Source of the DNA: Collimonas fungivorans Ter331
GTDB lineage: Bacteria > Pseudomonadota > Gammaproteobacteria > Burkholderiales > Burkholderiaceae_D
Direction: 5' to 3'
NCBI RefSeq assembly: GCF_000221045.1
Contig: NC_015856.1
Location: 744,001 to 808,000, forward strand
DNA: 64,000 nt
The position numbers and the translations under genes are program-made. Numbering within the stretch: position 1 is the first letter of the stretch; each line of letters starts with the position of its first letter. The notes below the pieces were generated by a model. It ran no database searches, was not told the origin of the DNA, and saw nothing but the letters and a program-made list of their open reading frames with translations. This document shows positions 51,080-60,779 of this stretch, in pieces.

Positions 51080-52792
51080 ATGATGGTTCAAGGAAAATTC
51101 CTGAGGACGTCCACGGTCCTCGGTTCGGCCCTGCTGGGGATGACGCTGCTGTCCGCCGGATGCGGCGGCGGTGGCGAGCTGCATTCAGGCGTCCCCGTCA
51201 GCTGCACCCAGCTGAACGGCATGGCCATACCGGCGCAGGCTATCGGCTTGCCCACCAGCGGCGCCATCGTCACCGACGCGCACATTGTGGCGCCAGCCGG
51301 CAGCGGCGTAGCGGCAACCGGCGAGTACTGCCTGGTGAAGGGTGAGATCAACCCGGTCGATCCGGCCGCGCCTAAAATCAAGTTCCAGCTCGGCCTGCCG
51401 ACCGCCTGGAACCACAAGGCGCTGATGTTCGGCGGCGGTGGTTATAACGGCACCGTGCCCGATGTCAGCGGCAACGTCCCCGCCGGCCCGCAAGACAAGG
51501 CCAGGCCGCTGGCGCGCGGTTACGCCACCTTTGGCAGCGATTCCGGACACCAGGCCAACCAGATGGGCAGCCGCGACGGTACGTTCGGGAAGAACGACGA
51601 AGCCTTGCGGAATTTTGCCGGCGATGCGCTCAAGAAAACACGCGACGCGGCGATCCACCTGATCCAGCAGTATTACGCTCGTGCCCCGCAAAAATCCTAT
51701 TTCGCCGGCGGCTCGACTGGCGGCCGCGAAGCCCTGGCGGTGGCGCAGCGCTGGCCGCAGGACTGGGACGGCGTGATTGCGCTGTATCCGGCCTGGGCTG
51801 CGGCCAGCCTGGACTTGCAGTTCGGCCGCATCACGCGTGCTTTCGCCATGCCGGGCGCTTATCTGAATCCGGCCAAACGCAAGACGTTGTATGACGCGGC
51901 GATGGCAAGCTGCGATGCGCTGGATGGCGTCAAGGACGGCTTGATCAGCAATATGGCGGCATGCAACAGCGGTTTTGATCCCGCCAGCGCGACGCTGAAT
52001 GGCGTGCCGCTGCGCTGTGCCGGCGGGGCGGATAGCGGCGACAGCTGCCTGTCCGATCCACAAATCGCGGCCCTGAAAACCTACAGCACGCCGATCACCT
52101 TCAGCCGTCCTCTCGGCAGCGGAGAAACGCAGTACCCCGGCTTCAATGTGTGGGGCGCCGATCTCGGTCTGGCCGGCGACTCGGTGGCGCAGAAAACGGT
52201 CAGGCTGCTGGCCATGGGCGATAGCCAGCCGGCGCAGCCGATGCCGACCGATGCGCCGTACTGGGCGACGTTCTGGGACCAGTGGGTGAAATATTTCGTT
52301 ACGCGCGATGCGGCATTTGATTCCCTGTCGTTCGATCCGCAGAATGCCGGTCCATGGCAGGCGCGCATCGACCAGCTCACTGTCATGCAAGACATCAACA
52401 AGACGGATTTGTCGGCATTCAAGGCCAGGGGCGGAAAGATTCTGATGGCGCATGGTATGTCGGATGCGCTGGTCAGCACTCGTTCCACCGAGGATTATTT
52501 CCGGCGCCTGCAATCGACCATGGGCAGCGCTGCGGTCGGCAGCTTTGTCCGCTACTACGAAATCCCCGGCTACGGCCATTCGCTGTCGACCGTCTTCAAT
52601 GCCGCATGGGATTCGCTGACGGCGCTGGAAAACTGGGTGGAGCAGGGCAGTGCGCCGGTATCGCAGCTTGTCTCGGATACGGCGGGCATCCCGGGCCGCA
52701 GCCGCCCCCTTTGCGAGTTTCCTGCATGGCCCAGGTACAAGGGCGCGGGCGATATCAACCTGGCGGCGAGTTTCAGTTGCGCGACGCAGTAG
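51080..52792 (+). CDS. Tannase/feruloyl esterase family lipoprotein
   Basis: 570-residue lipoprotein (signal with lipobox LSAGC followed by Gly repeats) of the tannase and feruloyl esterase family. The serine-hydrolase nucleophile lies in GGSTGGREA, the expected cap region contains Cys pairs (CDALDGVKDGLISN), and the catalytic Asp and His are likely in HGMSDALVS and GYGHSLS. It would release phenolic acids such as ferulate or gallate from plant material. ATG at 51080 or 51083; AAAGGAAAAC upstream. Confidence 0.88.
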   Translation: MMVQGKFLRTSTVLGSALLGMTLLSAGCGGGGELHSGVPVSCTQLNGMAIPAQAIGLPTSGAIVTDAHIVAPAGSGVAATGEYCLVKGEINPVDPAAPKIKFQLGLPTAWNHKALMFGGGGYNGTVPDVSGNVPAGPQDKARPLARGYATFGSDSGHQANQMGSRDGTFGKNDEALRNFAGDALKKTRDAAIHLIQQYYARAPQKSYFAGGSTGGREALAVAQRWPQDWDGVIALYPAWAAASLDLQFGRITRAFAMPGAYLNPAKRKTLYDAAMASCDALDGVKDGLISNMAACNSGFDPASATLNGVPLRCAGGADSGDSCLSDPQIAALKTYSTPITFSRPLGSGETQYPGFNVWGADLGLAGDSVAQKTVRLLAMGDSQPAQPMPTDAPYWATFWDQWVKYFVTRDAAFDSLSFDPQNAGPWQARIDQLTVMQDINKTDLSAFKARGGKILMAHGMSDALVSTRSTEDYFRRLQSTMGSAAVGSFVRYYEIPGYGHSLSTVFNAAWDSLTALENWVEQGSAPVSQLVSDTAGIPGRSRPLCEFPAWPRYKGAGDINLAASFSCATQ

Positions 52793-52991
52793 GGGGCTGG
52801 CGGGGCGAGCTGCCGGCCATACCGCCGTTGCATGGGAAAGAGCCATTTTCGCCACACAAAGAGGGCTAATTTCGATTGTCGTCTACACGGCAATGAAATT
52901 ATGGAGACGACAACAAATCCGAGGAATACAATAAAGCCAAGGGGAGGATGCGGCCAGCATAGGGTAGGGTCCCGTGTGGCCGCATTGGCTT

Positions 52992-53906
52992 ATGAGAACC
53001 ATCAAATACAAGAAAATGACCGGGATGGGCGGCATCGTCGCCCTCGGGTGGCTGATTTTCACCACCGCGGTCGCCGTCAGCCAGCGCAAGCTGATTTTCA
53101 AGCCGGTGCGCACCAAGGAAGTCGAACATCCCCATAGCATCGGACACCGTTCCCGCCTCGTCGTTTTGCGCAGCACCGACGGCACCCGGCTCTCGGGATG
53201 GCTGCTGACGCCGCGAGTGCCTGGCCCCCATCCCGCCGTGGTGTATTTCGGCGGCCGCTCGGAAGAAGTGTCCTGGGTGGCGCGTGATGCCTGGCGCATG
53301 TTCCCCAATATGACGGTTCTAGCCATCAACTACCGCGGCTACGGCGATTCAGAGGGCATCCCGGGCGAGCTGAAAATGATAGAAGACGCGCAGATGCTGT
53401 TCGACTGGTTTGCCGAGCACCGCCATATCAACGCCGGACAAATCGCCGTGGTCGGGCGCAGCCTGGGTTCGGGCGTGGCGGTACAGATTGCGGTCAGCAG
53501 GCCGGTGGCGGCGGTGGTGCTGATTACCCCTTACGACTCGTTGCTGGCCCTGGCCAAGCGCCGCTTCCCGGCTGTGCCGGGTTTTGTCCTCAAGCATCGC
53601 TTCGATTCCATCAAGCATGCGCCTTTGCTGTCGGCGCCGACGTTCATCGTTCGCGCCGCATCCGACGACGTGGTGCCGGCTTCGCATACCGACCTGCTGG
53701 TGGGCAAACTGACCAGGGCGCCGCAGGACGAAACCATTCCCGGTTCCGACCATCACAACATTCCTTATCTCGAAGCAACCCAGGATCGCATCGCCGCCTT
53801 CCTGACGGCGAAATTCAACCGGGTCACTGAACGCCTGGCTGCCGGCCCTGGCGACAGCCATTTCGAGATACGACCCCTTGAGGCAAACACCAATAGCGCC
53901 GGCTGA
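52992..53906 (+). CDS. Alpha/beta hydrolase with N-terminal membrane anchor
   Basis: 304-residue alpha/beta hydrolase (BEM46/YfhR-like). One N-terminal hydrophobic segment (about 10-28) is followed by the hydrolase core: NYRGYGDSEG, nucleophile elbow VGRSLGSGVA, DD segment AASDDVVPASH and a late His in GSDHHNIPY. It is probably anchored in the inner membrane facing the periplasm. Substrate unknown. ATG at 52992 is preferred; the frame extends 18 bp upstream. It is convergent with the following lipoprotein gene, with 4 bp between the stops. Confidence 0.82.
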   Translation: MRTIKYKKMTGMGGIVALGWLIFTTAVAVSQRKLIFKPVRTKEVEHPHSIGHRSRLVVLRSTDGTRLSGWLLTPRVPGPHPAVVYFGGRSEEVSWVARDAWRMFPNMTVLAINYRGYGDSEGIPGELKMIEDAQMLFDWFAEHRHINAGQIAVVGRSLGSGVAVQIAVSRPVAAVVLITPYDSLLALAKRRFPAVPGFVLKHRFDSIKHAPLLSAPTFIVRAASDDVVPASHTDLLVGKLTRAPQDETIPGSDHHNIPYLEATQDRIAAFLTAKFNRVTERLAAGPGDSHFEIRPLEANTNSAG

Positions 53907-53910
53907 TGAA

Positions 53911-55566
53911 TCAGAGCAGTGATTTTGCGAGTGCAGCCACAATCGACGTCGTTTGCTGGACAATGCTGTCCCGGTACGACTCGAATTTGGCGTCCGTTAT
54001 TTTTCCATCATCATTATCATCAAAATTGGTCATTATCGGCACATGCAGATGGCCGGCAGCAATAGAAGGATTCAGGGTATCGCGCAATAACGTGTTCCTG
54101 TAAGCGCTTTCGTTTGATAGGTAATTGCTTCCGCCCCCTTTATAGGCACATGCCGAGGCGGGCGGCGCTGCCGGTGGAGTGGCCGGTGGATAGGCGGTGT
54201 AATTGCTGGTGAAACTGGAAGTAATAAACTTGGAGCAGTCCGCAAAATATGCATATTGTGTGTGCCATACCATCGTATATCCCCCCGTGGCGGCATTAGC
54301 GGCGTTGATTACCCCGGTACCGGTATTGGCGGCCATGATTTTATCTATCGGCAACGACGTCAACGTATATTGCGCCGGCTTTTCCTTGACCCAAGGCTGA
54401 GGATTGTAGCCAAGCATGTCCTCTGGGGGATAGATATCGGCATCTTGCATCGACGGTGTCAATCCATAGGGAATCACCACGCCCAGATTGTCGGCAAAAG
54501 CGGTTGCATGATAGCGGCCGTTCCAGTTTTCAATATTGAACACGCCGGCCTCACCCTGGCTCATGCTGATGGAAGCGAGGACATGTTCAGGCCCTGTAAA
54601 AAACGGGGCCAATGTATGTTCCTGCATGCCTTCGCGAAACGGCGCGTAGTTGACGGGCAACAGATATGTCTGAATCACTGCGGTTGAGCCGTCCGGCAAC
54701 GCGATCTGTTTGCCATTGAGGGCCAGCGCGATGGCGCCGGAAGGGTTGCCGATGCGGATGTTGGTGCTGGGATAATTTGCGCCGGGAGTGCCGAGCGTAA
54801 AAGGATCGAAGCCACTGATGATGATCCGCTTGATGTTCTTGCCCGACGGGAACTGGATCGCATATTGGCCGCGCGACGATTTCTCCAGCAGCCACTGGAG
54901 CTGGGAGCGTTGATGCAATGTCAGCGGGATCTGCGGCAGCCATTGCCGCAACGCCAGCGTCATGTGCAAGCGTGCCCAGTACAACATGCGATCATCGCTT
55001 TGCGGCAGCGAGCCGCTGATCTTGCGTCCCTGGACGCGATCAACGGCGGCTTGCCACACGGTGTCGCCGGCAGTCTTGACTATCTTGATGGCATCTGAAA
55101 AAGTTTTGACGGCGCCGTCCTGGCAAAGCTGCTTGGCGAATTGCGGGCCGAAGCCATCAAAGGCCGATGCGCTCAGGATTTGATCCGAAAACGATTGGGT
55201 ATCACCGCGCTGCAATATGTTGGGCAGCCGTTGCTCTTCATAAGACCCTGCAACTGTACTATCCATGCAGTTTGCGTACGCGACAGCAACGACCGGCGGC
55301 GTAACAGGTGGGACGATAGGGGGAGGAACAGGAGGCGGAGCGACAGATGGTGTCACAGGCGGAACGGCGGCCGGGGGAGTAACAGATGGAACGTCAGGCT
55401 GGGTAACGGGCGGCGTGGTGGACGTAGGCGTCGTCGGCGGAATCTGGGACGGCGGCAGATCCAGCGAAGGCGCCGTAGCAGGGGTAAGGGAATCGCCGTT
55501 TCCGCAACCGGTGAGGAGCAACGCGAGCAGGCCGGCCGCACCTGTCATTCTGGAATAGTTAACCAT
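53911..55566 (-). CDS. Lipoprotein with pyroglutamyl-peptidase-like domain
   Basis: 551-residue lipoprotein: lipobox LTGC (Cys21) and a Pro/Thr/Val-rich linker (about 28-93), then a large domain. The stretch IIISGFDPF followed by NPSGAIALAL (about residues 248-283) recalls the GFEPF...NPS signature of pyrrolidone-carboxylate peptidase (C15). A calcium-loop-like FDDNDDGKITDAKF occurs near the C-terminus. Peptidase activity is an inference. The small secreted protein encoded 14 bp upstream is probably cotranscribed with it. Confidence 0.65.
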   Translation of the reverse strand: MVNYSRMTGAAGLLALLLTGCGNGDSLTPATAPSLDLPPSQIPPTTPTSTTPPVTQPDVPSVTPPAAVPPVTPSVAPPPVPPPIVPPVTPPVVAVAYANCMDSTVAGSYEEQRLPNILQRGDTQSFSDQILSASAFDGFGPQFAKQLCQDGAVKTFSDAIKIVKTAGDTVWQAAVDRVQGRKISGSLPQSDDRMLYWARLHMTLALRQWLPQIPLTLHQRSQLQWLLEKSSRGQYAIQFPSGKNIKRIIISGFDPFTLGTPGANYPSTNIRIGNPSGAIALALNGKQIALPDGSTAVIQTYLLPVNYAPFREGMQEHTLAPFFTGPEHVLASISMSQGEAGVFNIENWNGRYHATAFADNLGVVIPYGLTPSMQDADIYPPEDMLGYNPQPWVKEKPAQYTLTSLPIDKIMAANTGTGVINAANAATGGYTMVWHTQYAYFADCSKFITSSFTSNYTAYPPATPPAAPPASACAYKGGGSNYLSNESAYRNTLLRDTLNPSIAAGHLHVPIMTNFDDNDDGKITDAKFESYRDSIVQQTTSIVAALAKSLL

Positions 55567-55580
55567 GAGAGGGCAGTCCG

Positions 55581-55817
55581 TTACCGAGATTGGGGAATTT
55601 TTTGCTCGTTCTTTTGATCCGGCTGCGGCAACAGCTTGCTGCACTCTCCGTCAAAATAGGGGCCGCTAACCTTGGTCCAATGCTCGTTCGGCGCAGTCGC
55701 CGCGCATTTCTGGATTTCCGGATGCAGTTGGTTGCGCCAGAGGTAATAGCCGCCTTCGTACTGAGCGTTTGCTGCCTGCGACAGCAACACGCCGCAAAAT
55801 GCCAGAGACCTGATCAT
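55581..55817 (-). CDS. Small secreted protein
   Basis: 78-residue protein with a signal peptide (about 1-18, ending ANA) and two cysteines in the mature part (IQKCAATAPNEHW, FDGECSKLL), which could form a disulfide. AAGGA lies 7 bp before the ATG at 55817. It precedes the pyroglutamyl-peptidase-like lipoprotein by 14 bp, so the two probably form an operon. Function unknown. Confidence 0.65.
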   Translation of the reverse strand: MIRSLAFCGVLLSQAANAQYEGGYYLWRNQLHPEIQKCAATAPNEHWTKVSGPYFDGECSKLLPQPDQKNEQKIPQSR

Positions 55818-55956
55818 TGCGATTCCTTTCGTCGGCTGATTTCAGATGTATGAGATATTTGACCGGCCGCACTTCCAAGTCAAACAAGAAAAATACATGC
55901 CGCGCATAAGAAAAATCGATACCCATGCAGCGTGGAGAATGCTGTAGCCCTAGGGC

Positions 55957-56889
55957 TCAGGCAACGATGCGTGCAGCATCCACTCCCACCTTTGCCACGT
56001 ATCTGTGCGCAGTATCTTCGGCAATCTCAACCAGGCGCTCGGCCCAGTCGGCGCCTGAACGCCATGCCACGACGAATGGCATCGGCGGCGGCGACTCCAG
56101 GCCATCCAGCAAACGCAACGCGCCTGCGCGCAATGGCCCGGATGCCAGTGCGGGCGGTATGGCGCCCACACCGAAACCGGCCTGGGTCATTTTGAGTATG
56201 GCCGTCACAGAATTCACGCAGCTCACTTTTGCGTTGCTGATGTCGTGCGACTGCATTAATCGCAGCAGGTCCTGATGCGGCCGTGAGTGGCGAGAAAACG
56301 TGATGAGCCGTTCGCGCCCTAAGCGCTCGAATGCAGCAGCTGACGTATCTCCATGGAAGTGGGCCGCGATAGGCGAATCCGAGGCGACCAGCCAGCCGAG
56401 CGGCAATTGCAGCAGCTCGATGCTGCGGATCGTCTCATCGCGCAGCATGTCGGTCTGGATCACCATGTCGAGCATGCCGCGGCGCAATTGCTCGTTCAAT
56501 ACCAGCGCGGTCTCGCAGGTTATCTCGATATTCAGATTGGGATAGTGGTATGCCGCATCGCTGACGAAGTCGACGAACCAGGAGTGGATGGCGCTATCCA
56601 TGGCGCCAATCCGGATGGTGCCGGACGCCATCTTGTCGTCATGCAAGGAGGCGGACAAGCGCGCGATAGCTTCGCTGACCTGCTCTGCGTGCTGCAGCAC
56701 CCGCTCTCCGGTGCGGGTGAGCATGACACCCTTGGCTTCGCGTGTGAAGAGCTTTGTCCCCAGCTCTTGTTCGAGTGCGGAGATACGGTTCGAAATGGCC
56801 GCTTGCGTCGAATGCTGCTTGTCTGCGGCAAGGCTGAAACTATGCAGTTTCGCTACCCAAATAAAGGTTTCGATGAATTTCAGATTCAC
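55957..56889 (-). CDS. LysR-family transcriptional regulator
   Basis: 310-residue LysR regulator with HTH FIWVAKLHSFSLAADKQHSTQAAISNRISALE-type N-terminus (residues about 8-40) and an effector domain from about residue 90. The adjacent target is not obvious: the gene upstream on the same strand is a binding-protein gene 290 bp away, and the downstream neighbours are the secreted-protein genes. Confidence 0.88.
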   Translation of the reverse strand: MNLKFIETFIWVAKLHSFSLAADKQHSTQAAISNRISALEQELGTKLFTREAKGVMLTRTGERVLQHAEQVSEAIARLSASLHDDKMASGTIRIGAMDSAIHSWFVDFVSDAAYHYPNLNIEITCETALVLNEQLRRGMLDMVIQTDMLRDETIRSIELLQLPLGWLVASDSPIAAHFHGDTSAAAFERLGRERLITFSRHSRPHQDLLRLMQSHDISNAKVSCVNSVTAILKMTQAGFGVGAIPPALASGPLRAGALRLLDGLESPPPMPFVVAWRSGADWAERLVEIAEDTAHRYVAKVGVDAARIVA

Positions 56890-57083
56890 GTTCTATCTCC
56901 GCGGCATGGCTTCAAAGCCGGATGAGCATTGCCGGCAACGCAAGGAATGGTTTCACGGCGCCGATTACAGCTGCTCTATTCAATATGCCCGGCGAGACAG
57001 GAAAAAGGGGCCAAAGCTTGACTCTGTGGGTTGCTGGGCGCCTGAAATCATTGATGGGGGAAGACGTTGCCGAGGTGAATAAT

Positions 57084-57116
57084 AAAAAAGGTCCGCAGCA
57101 ATGCGGACCCTTTTTA
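57084..57116 (-). terminator. Rho-independent terminator of the binding-protein gene
   Basis: A GC-rich stem (GGTCCGCA/TGCGGACC) with A-run and T-run on either side forms on the minus strand, about 60 bp past the gene stop. The remainder of 56890-57178 shows no gene. Confidence 0.75.
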
Positions 57117-57178
57117 TTACATCCAACGGCTCTTGTTTCGAGCCGGAAAGACTAATTATCTTGTGCTGGCTACCCCGT

Positions 57179-58402
57179 TTATTGGACTTTCTTGGTGCGC
57201 GCAATCGATCCGCTGCTCGCATCTTCCCGGTAAGCGTACGCCACCTTGCCATTGCGGATTTCGCCCATGACGATCATGTTGAGAGCGATCGCCTCATGGT
57301 CGGTCGCCGAGAACGGTTTGAAGTAGCGCGAGACGACGGTCGACGTAGTGTGCACCTGCAGGTTCTCGAGGGCGTCCTTGACCTTGGCGCCGTCTACCGT
57401 ATTGGCCTGGAATATCGCCAGCGTGATCAGGCGCAGCGCATCGTAGGTCTGGGCGGCGGCCACGGCGGACGGGATGTGGTTGGTCTTGTTGACGTTGCGG
57501 TAGGTCAGCGAGAACTGGTTGCTGACTGAACTCAATTCGTTTTCGATGAAAGTCACCGAACTGCGCACGCCTTCGGCGCTCTGGCCGGCCTTGTCGATGA
57601 AGGTCTGCTGCGACATGCCCCACGGACCGACGATCGGCAGCCGCAGTTTCAGCTTGTCCGCGCTCTTCACCACCATCGCGCCTTCGGGAGCCAGGCAATA
57701 CATCACGATGGCTTGGGCGCCGTTGTCCCTGGCGTGCTGCAGCTGCGCTGTCATGTCCTGGTCGCCGACCTTGAAGCCTTCCACCAGCACTGGCTTGAGC
57801 TTGCGCCGGTCCAGTTCCGCCAGCATGCTTTGTTTGCCGAACTGGCCGTACGGACTCTCGTCGTGCAGCACGGCGATCTTGTCGATCTTGCGACGGTCGA
57901 TGACGTCGTTGAGAATTACGATAGGCTGCAGCGCGTCGCTGGCCGAAGTGCGGAAGATGTAGCTGACCGGGTAGGCCGGCGGCATGAAGGATTTGGTGAT
58001 GGTGGCGCCGGTAGCTCCGGTGACGATCAGCGGGATCTTGGCTTCCTGGAACAGTTTCGCCGCCGGCAGGGCGACGCCGGTATTGCCGAAACCGACCACG
58101 GCAACCACGCCTTCTTTCTCGATCATCTCCTTGGCCATGGCGGAGCCGACGTCCGGCTTGGCGCGGTCGTCGCGTTCGACCAGTTCGATCTTGCGGCCGA
58201 GCACGCCGCCGACCTGGTTGATGTCAGCCAGGAACACCCTGGCGCCGCCTATCATGCTTTGTCCCATGTCTTCCGAAGGGCCGGTGATCGGGCCGATGAC
58301 GCCGATCTTGATGGGCGGTAGTTCGGCTTGTGCGCTTGCGCTGAATCCTGCTGCTGCCAGACAAAAAATGAAGCCATACGTGCTGCGCTTTTGCATCGCC
58401 AT
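57179..58402 (-). CDS. Branched-chain amino acid-type ABC transporter substrate-binding protein
   Basis: 407-residue periplasmic binding protein of the Leu/Ile/Val (LivJ/K) type I fold. The signal peptide ends in ASAQA, and the mature start is IKIGVIGPITGP with the GGARVFLADINQVGGVLG pattern. No permease or ATPase genes of a Liv system are adjacent, so it is an orphan here and its ligand (amino acid, aromatic acid or amide) is unknown. Confidence 0.85.
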   Translation of the reverse strand: MAMQKRSTYGFIFCLAAAGFSASAQAELPPIKIGVIGPITGPSEDMGQSMIGGARVFLADINQVGGVLGRKIELVERDDRAKPDVGSAMAKEMIEKEGVVAVVGFGNTGVALPAAKLFQEAKIPLIVTGATGATITKSFMPPAYPVSYIFRTSASDALQPIVILNDVIDRRKIDKIAVLHDESPYGQFGKQSMLAELDRRKLKPVLVEGFKVGDQDMTAQLQHARDNGAQAIVMYCLAPEGAMVVKSADKLKLRLPIVGPWGMSQQTFIDKAGQSAEGVRSSVTFIENELSSVSNQFSLTYRNVNKTNHIPSAVAAAQTYDALRLITLAIFQANTVDGAKVKDALENLQVHTTSTVVSRYFKPFSATDHEAIALNMIVMGEIRNGKVAYAYREDASSGSIARTKKVQ

Positions 58403-58565
58403 CTCCTAGATTTAATTGCCGTTTTTAATTACCGTTATTAGTTTCTTTTGAGCAATATACAGCAGAGCGATGAAAAACAAGGGGTTTTCAAACCTTCCAA
58501 TCAAAATATAAGGTTGTCGTTTTAAACTGACCGGGCCGCTGCTCCGGATAAAGGAGCAGTGCGCA

Positions 58566-59183
58566 TCAGCTTGCGTTAGGCAGCATGCGCCTGATTGCAT
58601 CGCCGCAAGCGGTCTTGACCAGGAGGCAGACCGCTTCCGCCGACCGGCCGGGGGCAAGCAGGCGAAACATGGCGAAGCCGGTGAGGCCGAAGATGAGGTC
58701 GGCAGTGTCGCGCTGCTGTGCGGCCGTGGCACGGCCTTCGGCCAGGCGGCCAACCAGTGCGCCAATGATCTGGCGGCCGCGCCCCAGTCTCTCGCCCAAT
58801 GCCTGGGCAATGTCCGGATCGACCAGCATGGCGTCCTGCAGCCGGCCTATGGCGGGATCGCTGCTCCAGAACTCGCAGAAGATTTCAGCCAGCAGGTCCA
58901 GGCCGAGCCGCGGATCGGGCGCAGCCCAGGCTTCGCCGAGGCGCATGATGCGGCCCCTGCGCGCTATATCGTCGAACACTGCCTCAAGCAGGCCCTGGCG
59001 CGAGCCAAACTGGTTGTACACCGTCAGCCGTGTAACGCCCGCCGCCTTGGCCACCGCCTCCAGCGAAAAAGCGGTAATGCTGTGTTCCTCGCGCAGCAGC
59101 TGGGTGGCCGCCTCGACAACGCGGCTGCGCTTCTCGGCCGCGGCGTCCGCCCTCACCGAACTGACATAACTACGTTTAGGCAT
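58566..59183 (-). CDS. TetR-family transcriptional regulator
   Basis: 205-residue TetR regulator with the N-terminal HTH (ITAFSLEAVAKAAGVTRLTVYNQFGSRQGLLEAVF) and an all-helical ligand domain. It is divergent from a small membrane protein gene. A perfect inverted repeat in the 64-bp gap (59204-59218) is a likely operator controlling both genes. Confidence 0.9.
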   Translation of the reverse strand: MPKRSYVSSVRADAAAEKRSRVVEAATQLLREEHSITAFSLEAVAKAAGVTRLTVYNQFGSRQGLLEAVFDDIARRGRIMRLGEAWAAPDPRLGLDLLAEIFCEFWSSDPAIGRLQDAMLVDPDIAQALGERLGRGRQIIGALVGRLAEGRATAAQQRDTADLIFGLTGFAMFRLLAPGRSAEAVCLLVKTACGDAIRRMLPNAS

Positions 59184-59203
59184 TGCACCCCTTTTTATTT
59201 GAA

Positions 59204-59218
59204 TATACTATGAGTATA
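59204..59218. promoter_or_regulatory. Candidate TetR operator
   Basis: TATACT-ATG-AGTATA, a perfect 6-bp inverted repeat about a 3-bp centre, between the divergent starts at 59183 and 59248. It may overlap a -10 element. Confidence 0.55.
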
Positions 59219-59247
59219 GTTAATTTGAATCTCACCGGGAGTCCATC

Positions 59248-59655
59248 ATGCAGCATGTCATTATGTTAGCAACATCCCTTCATGTCCTCGCCACAGTTTT
59301 CTGGGCGGGATCGACCATGGCGATGGCCGCTACCGGCGGCGTCGGCAAATCGCTGTTCCTGCGCCAGCTGGCCGCGGGGCTGGTTGCGCTGCTGACTGGC
59401 GTCTATCTTTGGCACACCTTGCATGCCGGCGAACCTGGTCCCGGCGAGCGGATCCTGGCAATTGGCGCCGGCTGCGCACTGCTGGCGTTTGTGCTGCAGG
59501 GACTGCTTGCCGGGCCGGCGGTGTGGAAGCTCAGCAAAGGGGCGAGCGGCGAGGGCGGCGCGCGTACCCGCATCCTGGTGGGGTATCGCGCTGCGGCGTT
59601 GTTGCTGGCGGTGGCGGCCATCGCCATGGGGGCGTTCCGCTACGCCGGGTTTTAG
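59248..59655 (+). CDS. Small four-helix membrane protein
   Basis: 135-residue integral membrane protein with four hydrophobic segments (about 2-25, 36-55, 68-88 and 110-130). The first helix begins HVIMLATSLHVLATVFWAG, a pattern with a conserved-looking His as in small haem- or copper-associated membrane proteins such as the CopD/DUF-type families. Function unknown. GGGAG precedes the ATG. Divergent TetR partner suggests regulated expression. Confidence 0.7.
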   Translation: MQHVIMLATSLHVLATVFWAGSTMAMAATGGVGKSLFLRQLAAGLVALLTGVYLWHTLHAGEPGPGERILAIGAGCALLAFVLQGLLAGPAVWKLSKGASGEGGARTRILVGYRAAALLLAVAAIAMGAFRYAGF

Positions 59656-59683
59656 GATTTTCAACGGCTTGATCCGCTGGATA

Positions 59684-60304
59684 TCAGGCGGATGATGCGC
59701 CATTCAGGTAGCCGCCCACCGCCAGCATGACGCGCCGTTCCAGCGCGGCCGCATCGAGTTCGCCGCGCTCGCCGGCGGCGTCGACCATGCCGTGCACGAT
59801 GGCCAGCAGGTCATAGGCTGCCAGCTCCCTGTCGGCCAGTCGCGGCGCGTCGGGCAATTGCAGGGCGCCCGTCAGCTGCGCATGGATGGTATCGGCTACG
59901 CGTTGATCGCGGTCGCCTAGCGGCAACCGTTTTTCCTCGAAATCGATGAGCCTGGCCAGCACCGGCCGCCGCATCTGATGCGCAACCGAGGCCCGCACCA
60001 TGTCCAGGATACGGCCGTGCGAGGTTTCCCCTTGTCCGGCGCGCTCCACATCCGCCAGCAACTGCGCTGTCTCGCGTTCGATCAAGGCGACGGTCAAGGC
60101 ATCGCGGTTGGGAAAGTACTGGTAGAGCGAGCCGACGCTGACGCCGGCGCGTTCTGCGATGGCGTTGGTAGTGCAGGCGGCCAGCCCCTGCGTCTCGAGA
60201 ATGCGAGCGGCTGCTTCGAGAACGGCTTCAACGGTATGGGCAGAACGCGCCTGGACCGGCAATTTGCGGGGTTTCAGGCGCTGCGTGGCGGGCGATTTCG
60301 GCAT
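59684..60304 (-). CDS. TetR-family transcriptional regulator
   Basis: 206-residue TetR regulator: HTH ACTTNAIAERAGVSVGSLYQYFPNRDALTVALIERE, with a C-terminal ligand domain. ATG at 60304 is preferred over a long AT-rich upstream frame. It is convergent with the small membrane protein gene. No divergent target is seen; the 475-bp gap upstream leads to the hcp gene. Confidence 0.88.
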   Translation of the reverse strand: MPKSPATQRLKPRKLPVQARSAHTVEAVLEAAARILETQGLAACTTNAIAERAGVSVGSLYQYFPNRDALTVALIERETAQLLADVERAGQGETSHGRILDMVRASVAHQMRRPVLARLIDFEEKRLPLGDRDQRVADTIHAQLTGALQLPDAPRLADRELAAYDLLAIVHGMVDAAGERGELDAAALERRVMLAVGGYLNGASSA

Positions 60305-60779
60305 AAGAGGAGCGCGAGTTTGAATGTGAATGATAGCTCGTATTATGCGAAAACTACAACAGGGCGGCCTTGCATGAATCTGCGCAATTAAGGGATTTTT
60401 TAAGAATATCCAGTAAATCGCATTGTCTTGGTGAAATTTTAAGCAAGTCAAAGCCACGATGAGAAAAAGCTTATCGGCAAGTGTGGCAAAATTCCCAAAA
60501 AGATAGGTTTATTTCTATGTAGAAATAATTGTAATTCTGACTGGTGATACAATTGTTTGCAATCTTGCATGCTTATATGGTTGTAAGATTGCTGTACGGA
60601 ATGCGTTCACGGGTGTTTTCTCATGCCGCCGTTCGTAGCGCGAGGACGTCTCAGGGCCCGTCGCGTTGTGTCGTTTCTCTACAGACATTCTCAGCTAGAC
60701 GAACTTTCAGTTTCAATCCGCTTGCTTGCGGAATAACCAGCGTTAACCAAGTTTTACTTAATTCATAAGGGGTATCACC
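60305..60779. other. Long AT-rich upstream region of hcp
   Basis: 475 bp without a supported gene. It is AT-rich, especially 60430-60600, as expected for a regulated promoter region. No confident -35/-10 pair is identified. Confidence 0.5.
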
